DNA of 7,012 nt from Planctomycetota bacterium (lineage in GTDB: Bacteria; Planctomycetota; Planctomycetia; Isosphaerales; Isosphaeraceae), in contig JAJYCH010000253.1 in assembly GCA_021778575.1 (NCBI GenBank), positions 1 through 7,012 on the forward strand, written 5' to 3'. Positions 1 through 6,654 of this stretch are shown here, one piece after another; within the stretch, counting starts at the first letter, position 1; the number at the start of each line of letters is the position of its first letter. The notes beneath the pieces were generated by a model. It saw only the letters and a program-made list of their open reading frames with translations. It was not told the origin of the DNA and did no database searches. A program made the position numbers and the translations under genes.

Positions 1-370
1 AGGAGGGAAGACTTGAGGACGCTTCTCGCTCGAAGGTCAGACTTGTCTCGGCATTACAATAGCAAGAATGGCCCGGTGGACTAGGAATTATACAAGGGGT
101 TTTCGAAAATCGAAAGGGCCTTCGATTCGCGATCATTCACGAGAGTCCGCCCTTGTTTTCGTGGGGTTTTTACTCGTTTCGGTTGCGCGTGCCGTGGTCG
201 GTGTCCGGTTCTCACTAGCATCAATCGTGCCGATCTCTATTCGGAAGGTGGGAATGATCGTGGATTCGCGGCAAGCATCGAGAATCTTGTTTTCGTCTTG
301 GTTTGATATGTGCGAGTATTTTCAAGGAAAGGTTGCCGCCGTGGCGCGAGCCCACGATTGGGAGCGGATC
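1..370. other. AT-richer leader region, no supported gene
   Basis: No gene is supported here. The frame of the downstream gene is open back to an ATG at 68, but the 101 extra residues look untranslated. Third codon positions there are roughly half A/T, against mostly G/C inside the gene, and AGG, TTA and ACA codons, unusual for the neighbours, appear. The region would also bury a clean signal peptide in the middle of the protein. A TACAAT hexamer at 55-60 resembles a -10 box but has no good -35 partner 16-18 bases upstream. TTTTCGAAAA at 100-109 is a short palindrome. AGACTTG occurs twice, at 9-15 and 39-45. The promoter of the gene at 371 probably lies somewhere in this stretch, but I cannot place it. 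Confidence 0.6.
361..364 (+). promoter_or_regulatory. Ribosome binding site deciding the start at 371
   Basis: GGAG sits six bases before the ATG at 371, which is ideal Shine-Dalgarno spacing. It is followed immediately by a classical signal peptide. This favours 371 over the in-frame ATG at 68. Confidence 0.65.
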
Positions 371-1840
371 ATGAACCATCAATCGCGGCTGCCGATTTCG
401 ATCCTGGTGGTGATTGTCATGTCACTGTTCGCTGTCGATCCGGCGTCCGGTCAAGACTGGAATCCCGCGGAGCGAGCCGAGTTGCTCGACTATGCTCGGG
501 CGACCTGGCGCTCATTCGACGCGATGACCGATCGCAACGGACTGACGTCGGACCATCTCCAGGGCAACGCTCAAGGGGAGTGGAAGCCGTCGCAACTGAC
601 CTCTCCCACCGATATCGCTTCCTATCTCTGGTCGGTCCTGGCGGCCCGAAGCCTGGACCTGATCGACGACGCCGAGACCGACCGGCGGCTTCGGGCGACG
701 CTCACCATGTTGGAGCGGATGGATCGTCAAAATCACTTCTATTACAACCTTTATGATGTCAAAACCGGCGCCCGCGTCGATCAAGAAAAGTTCCGGCCGT
801 CCAGCGCGTTTCTGTCGAGCGTGGACAATGCCTGGCTCGCCGTGGCCTTGACGATGGTTCGCAACGCTCGACCCGAACTGAGGGATCGCGCCGAGACGTT
901 GGTGAAGCCGATGGATTTCGGCTTTTTCTATGTTCCCTTCGACCCGACCAACCCGCTCGAACATCCCGGTCAATTCCATGGCGGCTACAACACCGTCGAG
1001 CGTCAGTTCACCGCGTTTTATGGGATGCTCAACACCGAGCCAAGGATCATCAGCTATCTCGCGCTGGCCCGGAAGCAGGTTCCGGCCGAACATTATTACC
1101 GGATGTTTCGGACGCTCCCGGTGGATCGTGCTCCCCAGTCGCAACGTCCCCAGGGGGTGACTCGGACGTATCTCGGCGTGCCGGTTTTCGAGGGCCACTA
1201 TCAGTTCCGGGAGCTTGATCTGGTGCCGACCTGGGGCGGAAGCATGTTCGAGGCCCTGATGGTCCCTCTGTTCGTTCCCGAGGAGACCTGGGCTCCGCGA
1301 AGCTGGGGAATCAACCACCCCTTGTACGTCCGAGCCCAGATTGAACAGGGGTTGATCGTCCGCAGTTATGGAGCCTGGGGTTTCTCTCCCTCGTGGACGC
1401 CGGAAGGGGGATATCAGACCTACGGCGTCGCGGATATCGGAACCGAAGTCGATGGTTATCGGACCTTCGAGCTCTCCCAGGGGGACAAACCGAAACGGGG
1501 CAAACCGACCGGTCCGGTCTTTGAAGGAGTGGTCACCGCGCACGCCTCGTTTCTGGCCATGCGCTACGCCCCTCGTGAAAGCCTGCGGAACCTCCGGTCG
1601 CTCAAGCAGACTTATCCGATGTTCACGCCGACCGAAGGCTTTCATGACTCGGTGAACGTCACCACCGGAGCCGTCAGTCATTGCGTCCTGTCGCTCGATC
1701 AGGGGATGATCCTGGCGGCGATTGCCAACACGCTGGCGGACGACGTGATGAGAAAATGGCTCTGCGATGGGTCGTTCGAGGCCGCGATCCGGCCGTTGAT
1801 CGAGCCCGAGGAATTCACCGCCGGTGATCGTCGACCGTGA
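371..1840 (+). CDS. Secreted DUF3131/glycoamylase-like protein
   Basis: Encodes 489 residues. Residues 1-27 form a signal peptide: a basic start, the hydrophobic stretch LPISILVVIVMSLFAV, then Ala-Ser-Gly before a likely cut ahead of Gln28. The mature protein resembles the DUF3131 and glycoamylase (PF10091) group of (alpha/alpha) barrel proteins, related to GH144-type beta-1,2-glucanases and to the C-terminal part of cyclic beta-1,2-glucan synthases. Visible family signatures are TSPTDIASYLW from Thr77, a YLGVPVFEGHY stretch leading into WGGSMFEALM from Trp288, YGAWGFSPSW from Tyr333, and SLDQGMILAAIAN from Ser441. Glu294 and Asp443 lie in the conserved motifs, but I cannot assign catalytic roles. 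It probably acts on a glucan or other polysaccharide outside the cytoplasm; the substrate is not readable from sequence. It appears full length and stands alone, with 462 bases before the next gene. No terminator is obvious after the TGA. Confidence 0.85.
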   Translation: MNHQSRLPISILVVIVMSLFAVDPASGQDWNPAERAELLDYARATWRSFDAMTDRNGLTSDHLQGNAQGEWKPSQLTSPTDIASYLWSVLAARSLDLIDDAETDRRLRATLTMLERMDRQNHFYYNLYDVKTGARVDQEKFRPSSAFLSSVDNAWLAVALTMVRNARPELRDRAETLVKPMDFGFFYVPFDPTNPLEHPGQFHGGYNTVERQFTAFYGMLNTEPRIISYLALARKQVPAEHYYRMFRTLPVDRAPQSQRPQGVTRTYLGVPVFEGHYQFRELDLVPTWGGSMFEALMVPLFVPEETWAPRSWGINHPLYVRAQIEQGLIVRSYGAWGFSPSWTPEGGYQTYGVADIGTEVDGYRTFELSQGDKPKRGKPTGPVFEGVVTAHASFLAMRYAPRESLRNLRSLKQTYPMFTPTEGFHDSVNVTTGAVSHCVLSLDQGMILAAIANTLADDVMRKWLCDGSFEAAIRPLIEPEEFTAGDRRP

Positions 1841-2006
1841 TCAGGCGACCCTCTTCCCGGACCTCACGCGCGCGGCATCGACCCCGATCGCCGACTTGCC
1901 GACTTGCCGACGGTCAACTCTTCCCGGGCCGGAAAATCCGCGCATCTGTCCGGGTGGAGCACCGATCCGGGTGAGAATTCATCCAAACAGGTGAGGATCT
2001 GCGCCG

Positions 2007-2114
2007 ATGAAAGGCTTGATCTCGTTCCGTCAGGTGGATTGTGACCCGGTCGTGCCGGTTCCGTCCGCGACGCTATTGACCAGTCGCGGGAGATTGACCG
2101 CGCAGTCCGCTTGA
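2007..2114 (+). CDS. Possible small ORF, 35 residues, unrecognised
   Basis: An ATG at 2007 opens 35 codons ending in TGA at 2112-2114. A purine-rich AGGTGAGG at 1989-1996 lies about ten bases before it and could serve as a ribosome binding site. About three quarters of its third positions are G or C, similar to the true genes here and unlike the leader at 68-370. The product (starting MKGLISFRQV) has no signal peptide, membrane segment or motif I recognise. An open frame this short is expected by chance in GC-rich DNA, so this is a weak call. Conservation of the frame in relatives would be needed to believe it. Confidence 0.18.
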   Translation: MKGLISFRQVDCDPVVPVPSATLLTSRGRLTAQSA

Positions 2115-2139
2115 CGCGACAAATTTCGCAAGGGATTAC
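2076..2139 (+). promoter_or_regulatory. Candidate promoter zone with three TTGAC boxes
   Basis: TTGACC at 2076-2081, TTGACC at 2094-2099 and TTGACG at 2111-2116 are spaced 18 and 17 bases apart. Each fits a sigma-70 -35 box, but no good -10 follows: the best after the third is GATTAC at 2134-2139, with 3 of 6 matches at 17-base spacing. The near one-and-a-half-helical-turn spacing could equally reflect repeated regulator half-sites. It lies 160-230 bases before the Ig-repeat gene. Confidence 0.25.
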
Positions 2140-2169
2140 GTCATCGGATACTTGACTCAGTTGAGGTTT

Positions 2170-2181
2170 GTCCGGCCGGAC
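2170..2181. promoter_or_regulatory. Perfect 12-base palindrome, possible operator
   Basis: GTCCGGCCGGAC is a perfect dyad, 122 bases before the start of the Ig-repeat gene. It shares TCCG...CGGA half-sites with the palindrome at 2247-2260, with centres 78 bases apart. A dimeric regulator site is one reading; chance in GC-rich DNA is another. Confidence 0.25.
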
Positions 2182-2246
2182 TGATCAAGGGCGATTCCCG
2201 ATCTGGATTGCAATCGGTCGCCTGGCGACGATCTTGCCCCCCACGC

Positions 2247-2260
2247 ATCCGCCGGCGGAT
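2247..2260. promoter_or_regulatory. Perfect 14-base palindrome in the 5' leader
   Basis: ATCCGCCGGCGGAT is a perfect dyad 43 bases before the start codon. As RNA it could fold only into a short stem (ATCCG/CGGAT around CCGG), so a DNA-binding site is as likely as a hairpin. A T/C-rich run (TTTTCCTTTT) follows at 2275-2284, separated by 14 bases. Confidence 0.25.
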
Positions 2261-2286
2261 CACTTGAGTCCGAGTTTTCCTTTTCA

Positions 2287-2291
2287 AAGGA
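2287..2291 (+). promoter_or_regulatory. Ribosome binding site of the Ig-repeat gene
   Basis: AAGGA lies 8 bases before a GTG at 2300 and 11 bases before the ATG at 2303, which are adjacent codons in one frame. Either could start translation. I give the ATG as the start, but the GTG has the better spacing and would add a single residue. Confidence 0.55.
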
Positions 2292-2302
2292 ATGAACAAG
2301 TG

Positions 2303-5293
2303 ATGAACGACAAGCAAGAAAATCGGCCGCGCCGACGTGTGGGGCGTCGCGGGGGTTTCCTGGTCGAGACGCTCGAGCCTCGGGCCTTGTTGACGGCGTC
2401 GACCGAGACGTTTGTCGGGCCGTCGCTGACCAACCTGTTCGCCGAGGCGAAACAGGGGAAGAACACGGCGCCGGCGGTGATCACCAAGATGGTGACGGCG
2501 CTCCAGTCGCAACTGATCAGCGGCCCGCTGGCCGATCTGAATTCGGGTGCTGTCAACTCGAATGGATTTATCGTCGAGGCCCAGGCTCTGGAGATCCGCT
2601 ACGAGCAGAACCTGGTCGCTCAGAAGATCGCCGGCCACTTCCCCAAGATCGAGATCGACCAGATCCTTCGCCTTCAGGGGCAAAGCGTGGTCGCCAGCCT
2701 GATCGCCGAGAATCAGCGGAGCGAGGTTGGCCTGATACCCGGTAGTAACCTGTCGTGGACGTTCCAATCGACGATCAAGTCGCTCACTTCGGGACCGATC
2801 CAGGGGATCGGCACCGCGAAGAGTGTCCCGGCCAGCCTGACCAAGGCGTTTCGGAACCAGTTGAATTTGCTCTCGAACGACCTGGGGAACGGTTCGCTGA
2901 CCCTCGACCAGTTCAACACAACGCTGGGAGCCGAGGCCGAAGCCTATCGAGGTCAGATCCACGCGGCGATTCAGCCATCGTCCCTGGCGATCTCGGGCCG
3001 AACGGATAACCGGATCAACATCCTGGAAAGCACCGTCAACACGATCGCGCAGGCCGCTCCGACCAACGCGTCGAGCCAGGCCGCTTCGGCGATCAAGACG
3101 TTCGTCGGTTCGGTCCTCGACACGACCGGGATCTTTGGACCGCGCGGGGCGTTCAGCAAGGTGCCGGCGAATATCACCCAGCATCCGTCGGCGAACCAGG
3201 GGCAGGTGGTCAGCCTGATCACCGGCGTTTCAGGAGCCACGGGGTCCGACGGAACGGCGACGCTCACGGCCACCGTCAACTCGTTCAACGGCTCGCCGGT
3301 CATGGGTCAGACCGTCGCTTTCACGCTCGACGGAGCGTTTGCCGGAGTCGCGGTCACGAACTTCGTCGGCGTGGCAACCTTGAACGAAGTTCCCACCACC
3401 GCCCCGGTCGGCCTCGATCCGAGCGGCGTCCTCGCCCGGTTCGCGACGAACACCAACTTCCTTTCGAGTTATTCCACCGGGAATCTGACGGTCAACCAGA
3501 CCTCGACCACCATCTCCAACGTCTCGGGAACCGGCGTCTTCGGCGGAACCGACAGCTTCCAGGCCACTCTGACGAATCTGGCCACCAACCTCCCGTTCGC
3601 GGGTCGGGTTGTCACGTTCTCGCTGGATGGCAATCCCATCGGGTCGGCGGTGACCGACGCCAACGGCCGGGCGACCTTGTCGGGAATCTCCTCGACGAAT
3701 AGCGCGGGGACCGACACCAGTGGAGTCGTCGCCAGCTTCGCGGGGACGACCGACATCGCCGCCAGCACGGCCCAAGGTAACCTGGTCATCACCCAGGCAG
3801 GCTCGGCCCTCGCGCAGGTCAGCGGTGTCGCCGGACTCGGTGGAACGGCCACCTTGACGGCCACCCTGACCTCGGCCGTCACCCATCAAGGGGTCGCCGG
3901 CGCGATCGTCAACTTCACTCTCGACGGCGTTTCGGTCGGCAACGCGGTGACCAGCAGTTCGGGGGTCGCGACCTTGACCGGCGTGGCCACTTCCGACGGC
4001 CAGGGAACCCATGCCGGGAACGTGGCCGCCAACTTCGCGGGAAATACCAACTATCTCGCCGCCACCAATTCCTCGGGCAATCTGGTGGTCTCGCAGAACA
4101 ACACGGCCGTCTCCGGCGTCAGCGGAGTGGCCACCCGGGGCGGCACCGCCAGCTTGACGGCGACGCTGATCAACTCATCAACCAGTCTCGGTATCACGGG
4201 CGCGACCATCAGCTTCAAACTCGACGGTGTCTCGGTCGGGACCGCCGTGACCAACAGCTCCGGCGTGGCGAATCTGACCGGCGTGGCCACCGCCGACGCC
4301 GTCGGGACCGTCGCCAACGGCGTGATCGCCAGCTTCGCCGGCACTACCAATGACGTCGCCTCCTCGGGCACCGGGAACCTGGTCGTGAGCCCGGCCGGAA
4401 CAACCCTGAACAGCGTTTCCGGGTCGGCGGCCGTCGGTGGAACCGCGACCTTGACCGCCACTCTCATCGCCGGTAACACCGGAATCCCGATCTCGGGAGA
4501 AACGGTCCTCTTCCATCTCGATGGAACCTCGGTTGGCTCGGCCGTGACCAACAACGCGGGCGTGGCGACGTTGACCGGAGTGGCCACGTCCAAGGCCGCG
4601 GGGACCGATGTCGGCGGCGTGGTCGCCAACTTCGCCGGAGCCGCCAACTACGCGGCCTCCACCGCGACCGGCAACCTGGTCGTCGCCAGCAATCCCGCGA
4701 GTCTCGCCAGCGTCTCCGGGACCGCCTCGTTTGGCGGAACCGCCGTCCTGGTCGCCACGTTCACCAACGCGACGACCAACCAGCCGATCGCGGGAAAGAC
4801 CATCAACTTCACCCTTGATGGAGTGTCGGCCGGCTCGGCCGTGACCAACGTCTCGGGCATCGCCACCCTCGCCGGGGTCGCGACCAGCCGGGCGGTCGGA
4901 GTGGACACAAACGGAGTCGCCGCCAGTTTCGCCGGCGACAGCAGCGCCGCCTCGGCCTCGGCCACCGGAAACCTCGTGGTCAGTCCGGCGGCCACCACGC
5001 TGGGATTGGTCTCGGGAACTGCGAACTCCGGAGGCACAGCCACCTTGGCGGCCACTCTCCTGTCCTCGGTCACCAGCCTGGGAATCGCCGGCCAGACGGT
5101 CGATTTCAAGCTCGATGGAACCTCGGTCGGGACCGCCGTGACCGGCACTAACGGAGTGGCCACCCTGACCGGTGTCGCCACGACCGATGCCGTTGGCACC
5201 CACACCGGGGCAGTCGTCGTCAACTACGCGGCGACCACCAACTACGGCTCCAGCCAGGGAACCGGCAATTTGATCGTCACTGGTGCCGCCTGA
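2303..5293 (+). CDS. LEPR-XLL surface protein with seven Ig-like repeats
   Basis: Encodes 996 residues. A basic N-terminus (RPRRRVGRRGG, residues 8-18) leads into LEPRALL at 24-30, the planctomycete LEPR-XLL motif found at the start of large exported proteins and believed to take part in their sorting. Residues about 34-300 are mixed polar and amphipathic, apparently mostly helical, and match no domain I know. From residue 302 to the end run seven Ig-like units of 98-101 residues, like the bacterial Big_3/Big_5-type repeats. Their consensus has VSG, GGTATLTATL, FxLDGxSVGxAVT, GVATLTGVAT, FAGxTNY and TGNLVV. I see no cysteine and only one tryptophan in the whole chain. The protein ends two residues after the last repeat, with no LPXTG, PEP-CTERM or membrane anchor. 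A structural or adhesive role at the cell surface is inference; no enzyme motif is present. The reading frame is intact. Confidence 0.92.
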   Translation: MNDKQENRPRRRVGRRGGFLVETLEPRALLTASTETFVGPSLTNLFAEAKQGKNTAPAVITKMVTALQSQLISGPLADLNSGAVNSNGFIVEAQALEIRYEQNLVAQKIAGHFPKIEIDQILRLQGQSVVASLIAENQRSEVGLIPGSNLSWTFQSTIKSLTSGPIQGIGTAKSVPASLTKAFRNQLNLLSNDLGNGSLTLDQFNTTLGAEAEAYRGQIHAAIQPSSLAISGRTDNRINILESTVNTIAQAAPTNASSQAASAIKTFVGSVLDTTGIFGPRGAFSKVPANITQHPSANQGQVVSLITGVSGATGSDGTATLTATVNSFNGSPVMGQTVAFTLDGAFAGVAVTNFVGVATLNEVPTTAPVGLDPSGVLARFATNTNFLSSYSTGNLTVNQTSTTISNVSGTGVFGGTDSFQATLTNLATNLPFAGRVVTFSLDGNPIGSAVTDANGRATLSGISSTNSAGTDTSGVVASFAGTTDIAASTAQGNLVITQAGSALAQVSGVAGLGGTATLTATLTSAVTHQGVAGAIVNFTLDGVSVGNAVTSSSGVATLTGVATSDGQGTHAGNVAANFAGNTNYLAATNSSGNLVVSQNNTAVSGVSGVATRGGTASLTATLINSSTSLGITGATISFKLDGVSVGTAVTNSSGVANLTGVATADAVGTVANGVIASFAGTTNDVASSGTGNLVVSPAGTTLNSVSGSAAVGGTATLTATLIAGNTGIPISGETVLFHLDGTSVGSAVTNNAGVATLTGVATSKAAGTDVGGVVANFAGAANYAASTATGNLVVASNPASLASVSGTASFGGTAVLVATFTNATTNQPIAGKTINFTLDGVSAGSAVTNVSGIATLAGVATSRAVGVDTNGVAASFAGDSSAASASATGNLVVSPAATTLGLVSGTANSGGTATLAATLLSSVTSLGIAGQTVDFKLDGTSVGTAVTGTNGVATLTGVATTDAVGTHTGAVVVNYAATTNYGSSQGTGNLIVTGAA
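3206..5290 (+). repeat. Seven tandem coding repeats of about 297 bases
   Basis: The unit boundaries, set from the alignment of the VSG motif, are 3206-3499, 3500-3796, 3797-4096, 4097-4393, 4394-4690, 4691-4987 and 4988-5290. Unit lengths are 98, 99, 100, 99, 99, 99 and 101 residues. Units 3-7 resemble one another most, while units 1 and 2 lack parts of the consensus (for example GVATLNEVPT and RATLSGISS in place of GVATLTGVAT). The protein pattern is much better kept than the DNA, so these are old duplications under protein-level selection, not a fresh expansion. Confidence 0.9.
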
Positions 5294-5303
5294 GCGATCG
5301 CCT

Positions 5304-5346
5304 CGAAGACGACTTCGCCCGGACGCGGAAATCTCTGCGTCCGGGC
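5304..5346 (+). terminator. Two adjoining hairpins just after the Ig-repeat gene
   Basis: CGAAG (5304-5308) pairs with CTTCG (5313-5317) around ACGA, beginning 10 bases after the stop codon. Directly next to it, GCCCGGACGC (5317-5326) pairs perfectly with GCGTCCGGGC (5337-5346) around a 10-base loop. The second stem is a good candidate for ending transcription of the Ig-repeat gene, although no T-run follows it. Confidence 0.5.
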
Positions 5347-5393
5347 CGACGTTCAGCAAAGGGCCGCGAATGACTTCTCGATTTCTCCGCGTC

Positions 5394-5444
5394 CGGGTGG
5401 GCTCGGCCCACCAGCTTCCATTCTTGGTGAGCTGAGCCCACCCG
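5394..5444. terminator. Long hairpin between convergent genes
   Basis: CGGGTGGGCTC (5394-5404) pairs perfectly with GAGCCCACCCG (5434-5444). The stem continues inward to 5414/5424 with one C-A mismatch and two G-T pairs, giving about 21 pairs around a 9-base loop (5415-5423). It lies between genes that converge, so it would form in both transcripts and may act as a two-way terminator. No T-run flanks it on either strand, so a transcript-end stabiliser or a repetitive extragenic element is also possible. Confidence 0.5.
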
Positions 5445-5513
5445 ACGGAATCGTTACACCATTCCGCGAAACCCTCTGGTGACTCAAGGAACGACTCGCC
5501 GGGTCGCGAAACT

Positions 5514-5524
5514 GGGGACAGACC
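5514..5524. repeat. GGGGACAGACC motif, possible REP-like remnant
   Basis: GGGGACAGACC stands just beyond the stop codon of the transporter fragment (which ends at 5527 on the minus strand). CGCGAAAC occurs at 5505-5512, just before this motif, and again at 5465-5472. Motifs of the GGGGACAGACC(CC) type recur in repetitive extragenic elements of many bacteria, from memory. Only one copy is in this window, so I cannot show that it is repeated. Confidence 0.2.
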
Positions 5525-5526
5525 GA

Positions 5527-6654
5527 TCAGCCCACGGCCACCGGTCGGAGCTCGCCGATCTCCTTGGGTTTTCCCTCATCAGGCTTCTTGTTGGTTGACA
5601 GGTCAACCAGATAATCACGTGTTTCCGTCAGGCTGCCGAGCATGATCGAGGCACCGGCAGACGTCAGACGTTCGGCGGCGGCCTCGGCGTCTCGGGCCTC
5701 GTCCCAGCGAGCGACGACGACGTTCAGTTGCGGGTTCCGGACCTTGATCCGTCGGACCAGGTAGCGCGCGGCGGTCAGTCCATCCGGCGGAAGGTGCGAG
5801 ATCAGGACCACGTCGGGCTTGGTCTCGGCGATCCGCTCGACGACCTTCAACGGAGTCTCCACCTCCTCGACGATCTCGATCGACACCTTCGACGCCGCCA
5901 GCAGATGCCCGAGCAGTCGGAGCACAAACGCGTCGCTCGCGTCGTTGGCCGGGATCGCCAGGATCTTCAGCGGTTTCCGCTCCGGTTCGACCGACCCCTC
6001 CAGCACGGGGGCTGCCTGGTTCGAGTTCGCCAGCGACGCCAGGTCGACCTCGGGCTCTCCTTCGAGGTCTTCGAGAACGTCCGTCATCACCCGAAGAATA
6101 AACGCTTGCTCACGCTCGTCGATCTCCCCTCGAATAAAGTCGCGCTCGGCCAGCGAGAGGGTCGGGACGATCACTTTATCAAACACCTCGGATCGCGAAT
6201 GCTTCTTGAGCACGCCCTCAAGCACGTTCGACGCTCCGTCCTGATCCATCGCCAGCAACCGCTGATAGAACCGGACGCCGGGGTCGAGGTCGACCTCTTC
6301 GCGGAGGAACGTGGCGAAGAACCGGAGGCTGGGCACATATTTGCCCAGGACCGCCAGGCAAACGGTCAAGGGAGTGGACAGCAACAGGCCGATTCCCCCC
6401 CAGAGCCAGGTCCAGAACATCGCCGAGACCAGCAACGCCAGCGCCGAGACTCCGGTCGTCTTGCCGTAGATCATCGGCTCCAGGAACATATTCGCCGCGA
6501 TTTCCAGCACCCCATAAAGGGCGACGACCAGGATCGGCCGGAGCAGCGAATCGGTGGGCTCCAGGGTCGCGATCGAGAACAGGAACGGCAGGGCGAACGC
6601 CGTGGCCGCTCCCGCGTAAGGGATGAACCGGAGCAGCCCGTCGGTCGCAGGCCA
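5527..6654 (-). pseudogene. AI-2E family transporter, 5'-truncated
   Basis: About 375 codons of the C-terminal part remain. Going from the break, GLLRFIPYAG (residues 6-15), YGVLEIAANMFLEPMIYGKT (from 47) and the hydrophobic run ending near LGKYVPSLRFFATFL (about residue 117) are typical of the second half of the PF01594 membrane domain. A planctomycete-type cytosolic tail follows (LDPGVRFYQRLLAMD, then an acidic helical stretch). The tail ends in an apparent alpha/beta, Rossmann-like segment at about 229-352 (ILAIPAND, PDVVLISHLPPDG, LNVVVARWD, GASIMLGS) that resembles response-regulator or B12-binding folds without their key residues. The N-terminal half, usually well over 200 residues, is missing. 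It is replaced by an unrelated coding fragment in another frame. The only in-frame start inside is a GTG at 6510, in the middle of the membrane domain, so a working transporter is not expected. The family exports small molecules; the substrate is unknown. Confidence 0.82.

Larger units (their letters stand above)
1841..2302. other. Intergenic region between two surface-protein genes
   Basis: This 462-base gap separates the stop of the glycoamylase-like gene from the start of the Ig-repeat gene. It holds an 8-base tandem repeat (GCCGACTT, 2.75 copies) at 1890-1911, two TCCGGGTG copies at 1949-1956 and 1966-1973, and a possible 35-codon ORF. It also holds three TTGAC boxes at 2076, 2094 and 2111, and two perfect palindromes, listed separately. 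I saw no strong hairpin with a T-run after 1840, so the two genes' transcription boundaries are unclear. Confidence 0.7.

Noticed and set aside
1..84. AGGAGG at 1-6 with a TTG at 13, or the tail of an upstream gene ending at the TAG at 82-84
   Set aside because: The 27 codons in that frame match nothing I recognise, and too little sequence lies to the left to tell a short gene, a gene end and chance apart.
512..1681. Minus-strand open frame of 389 codons opposite the glycoamylase-like gene
   Set aside because: The plus strand carries clear family motifs over the same stretch; the antisense product shows none.
1890..1911. Tandem GCCGACTT repeat as a regulatory iteron
   Set aside because: Fewer than three 8-base copies and not near a start codon or promoter; slippage in non-coding DNA is enough to explain it.
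2292..2303. Four-codon frame (ATG AAC AAG TGA) overlapping the start of the surface-protein gene
   Set aside because: It starts directly beside the AAGGA, too close to be initiated from it, so translational coupling is unlikely.
2141..3184. Minus-strand open frame of 347 codons opposite the surface-protein N-terminus
   Set aside because: Its product is arginine- and aspartate-rich without any motif, typical of antisense shadows, while the plus strand has LEPR-XLL and a ribosome binding site.
3206..5290. Regular repeats read as a CRISPR-like or satellite array
   Set aside because: The period is a protein domain of about 99 codons in one open frame, with diverged DNA and no identical short repeats and spacers.
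4178..5359. Long minus-strand open frame (393 codons) opposite the Ig repeats
   Set aside because: It mirrors the codon periodicity of the plus-strand repeats in GC-rich DNA. Its product is a low-complexity Gly/Arg/Asp repeat with the same period and no recognisable domain.
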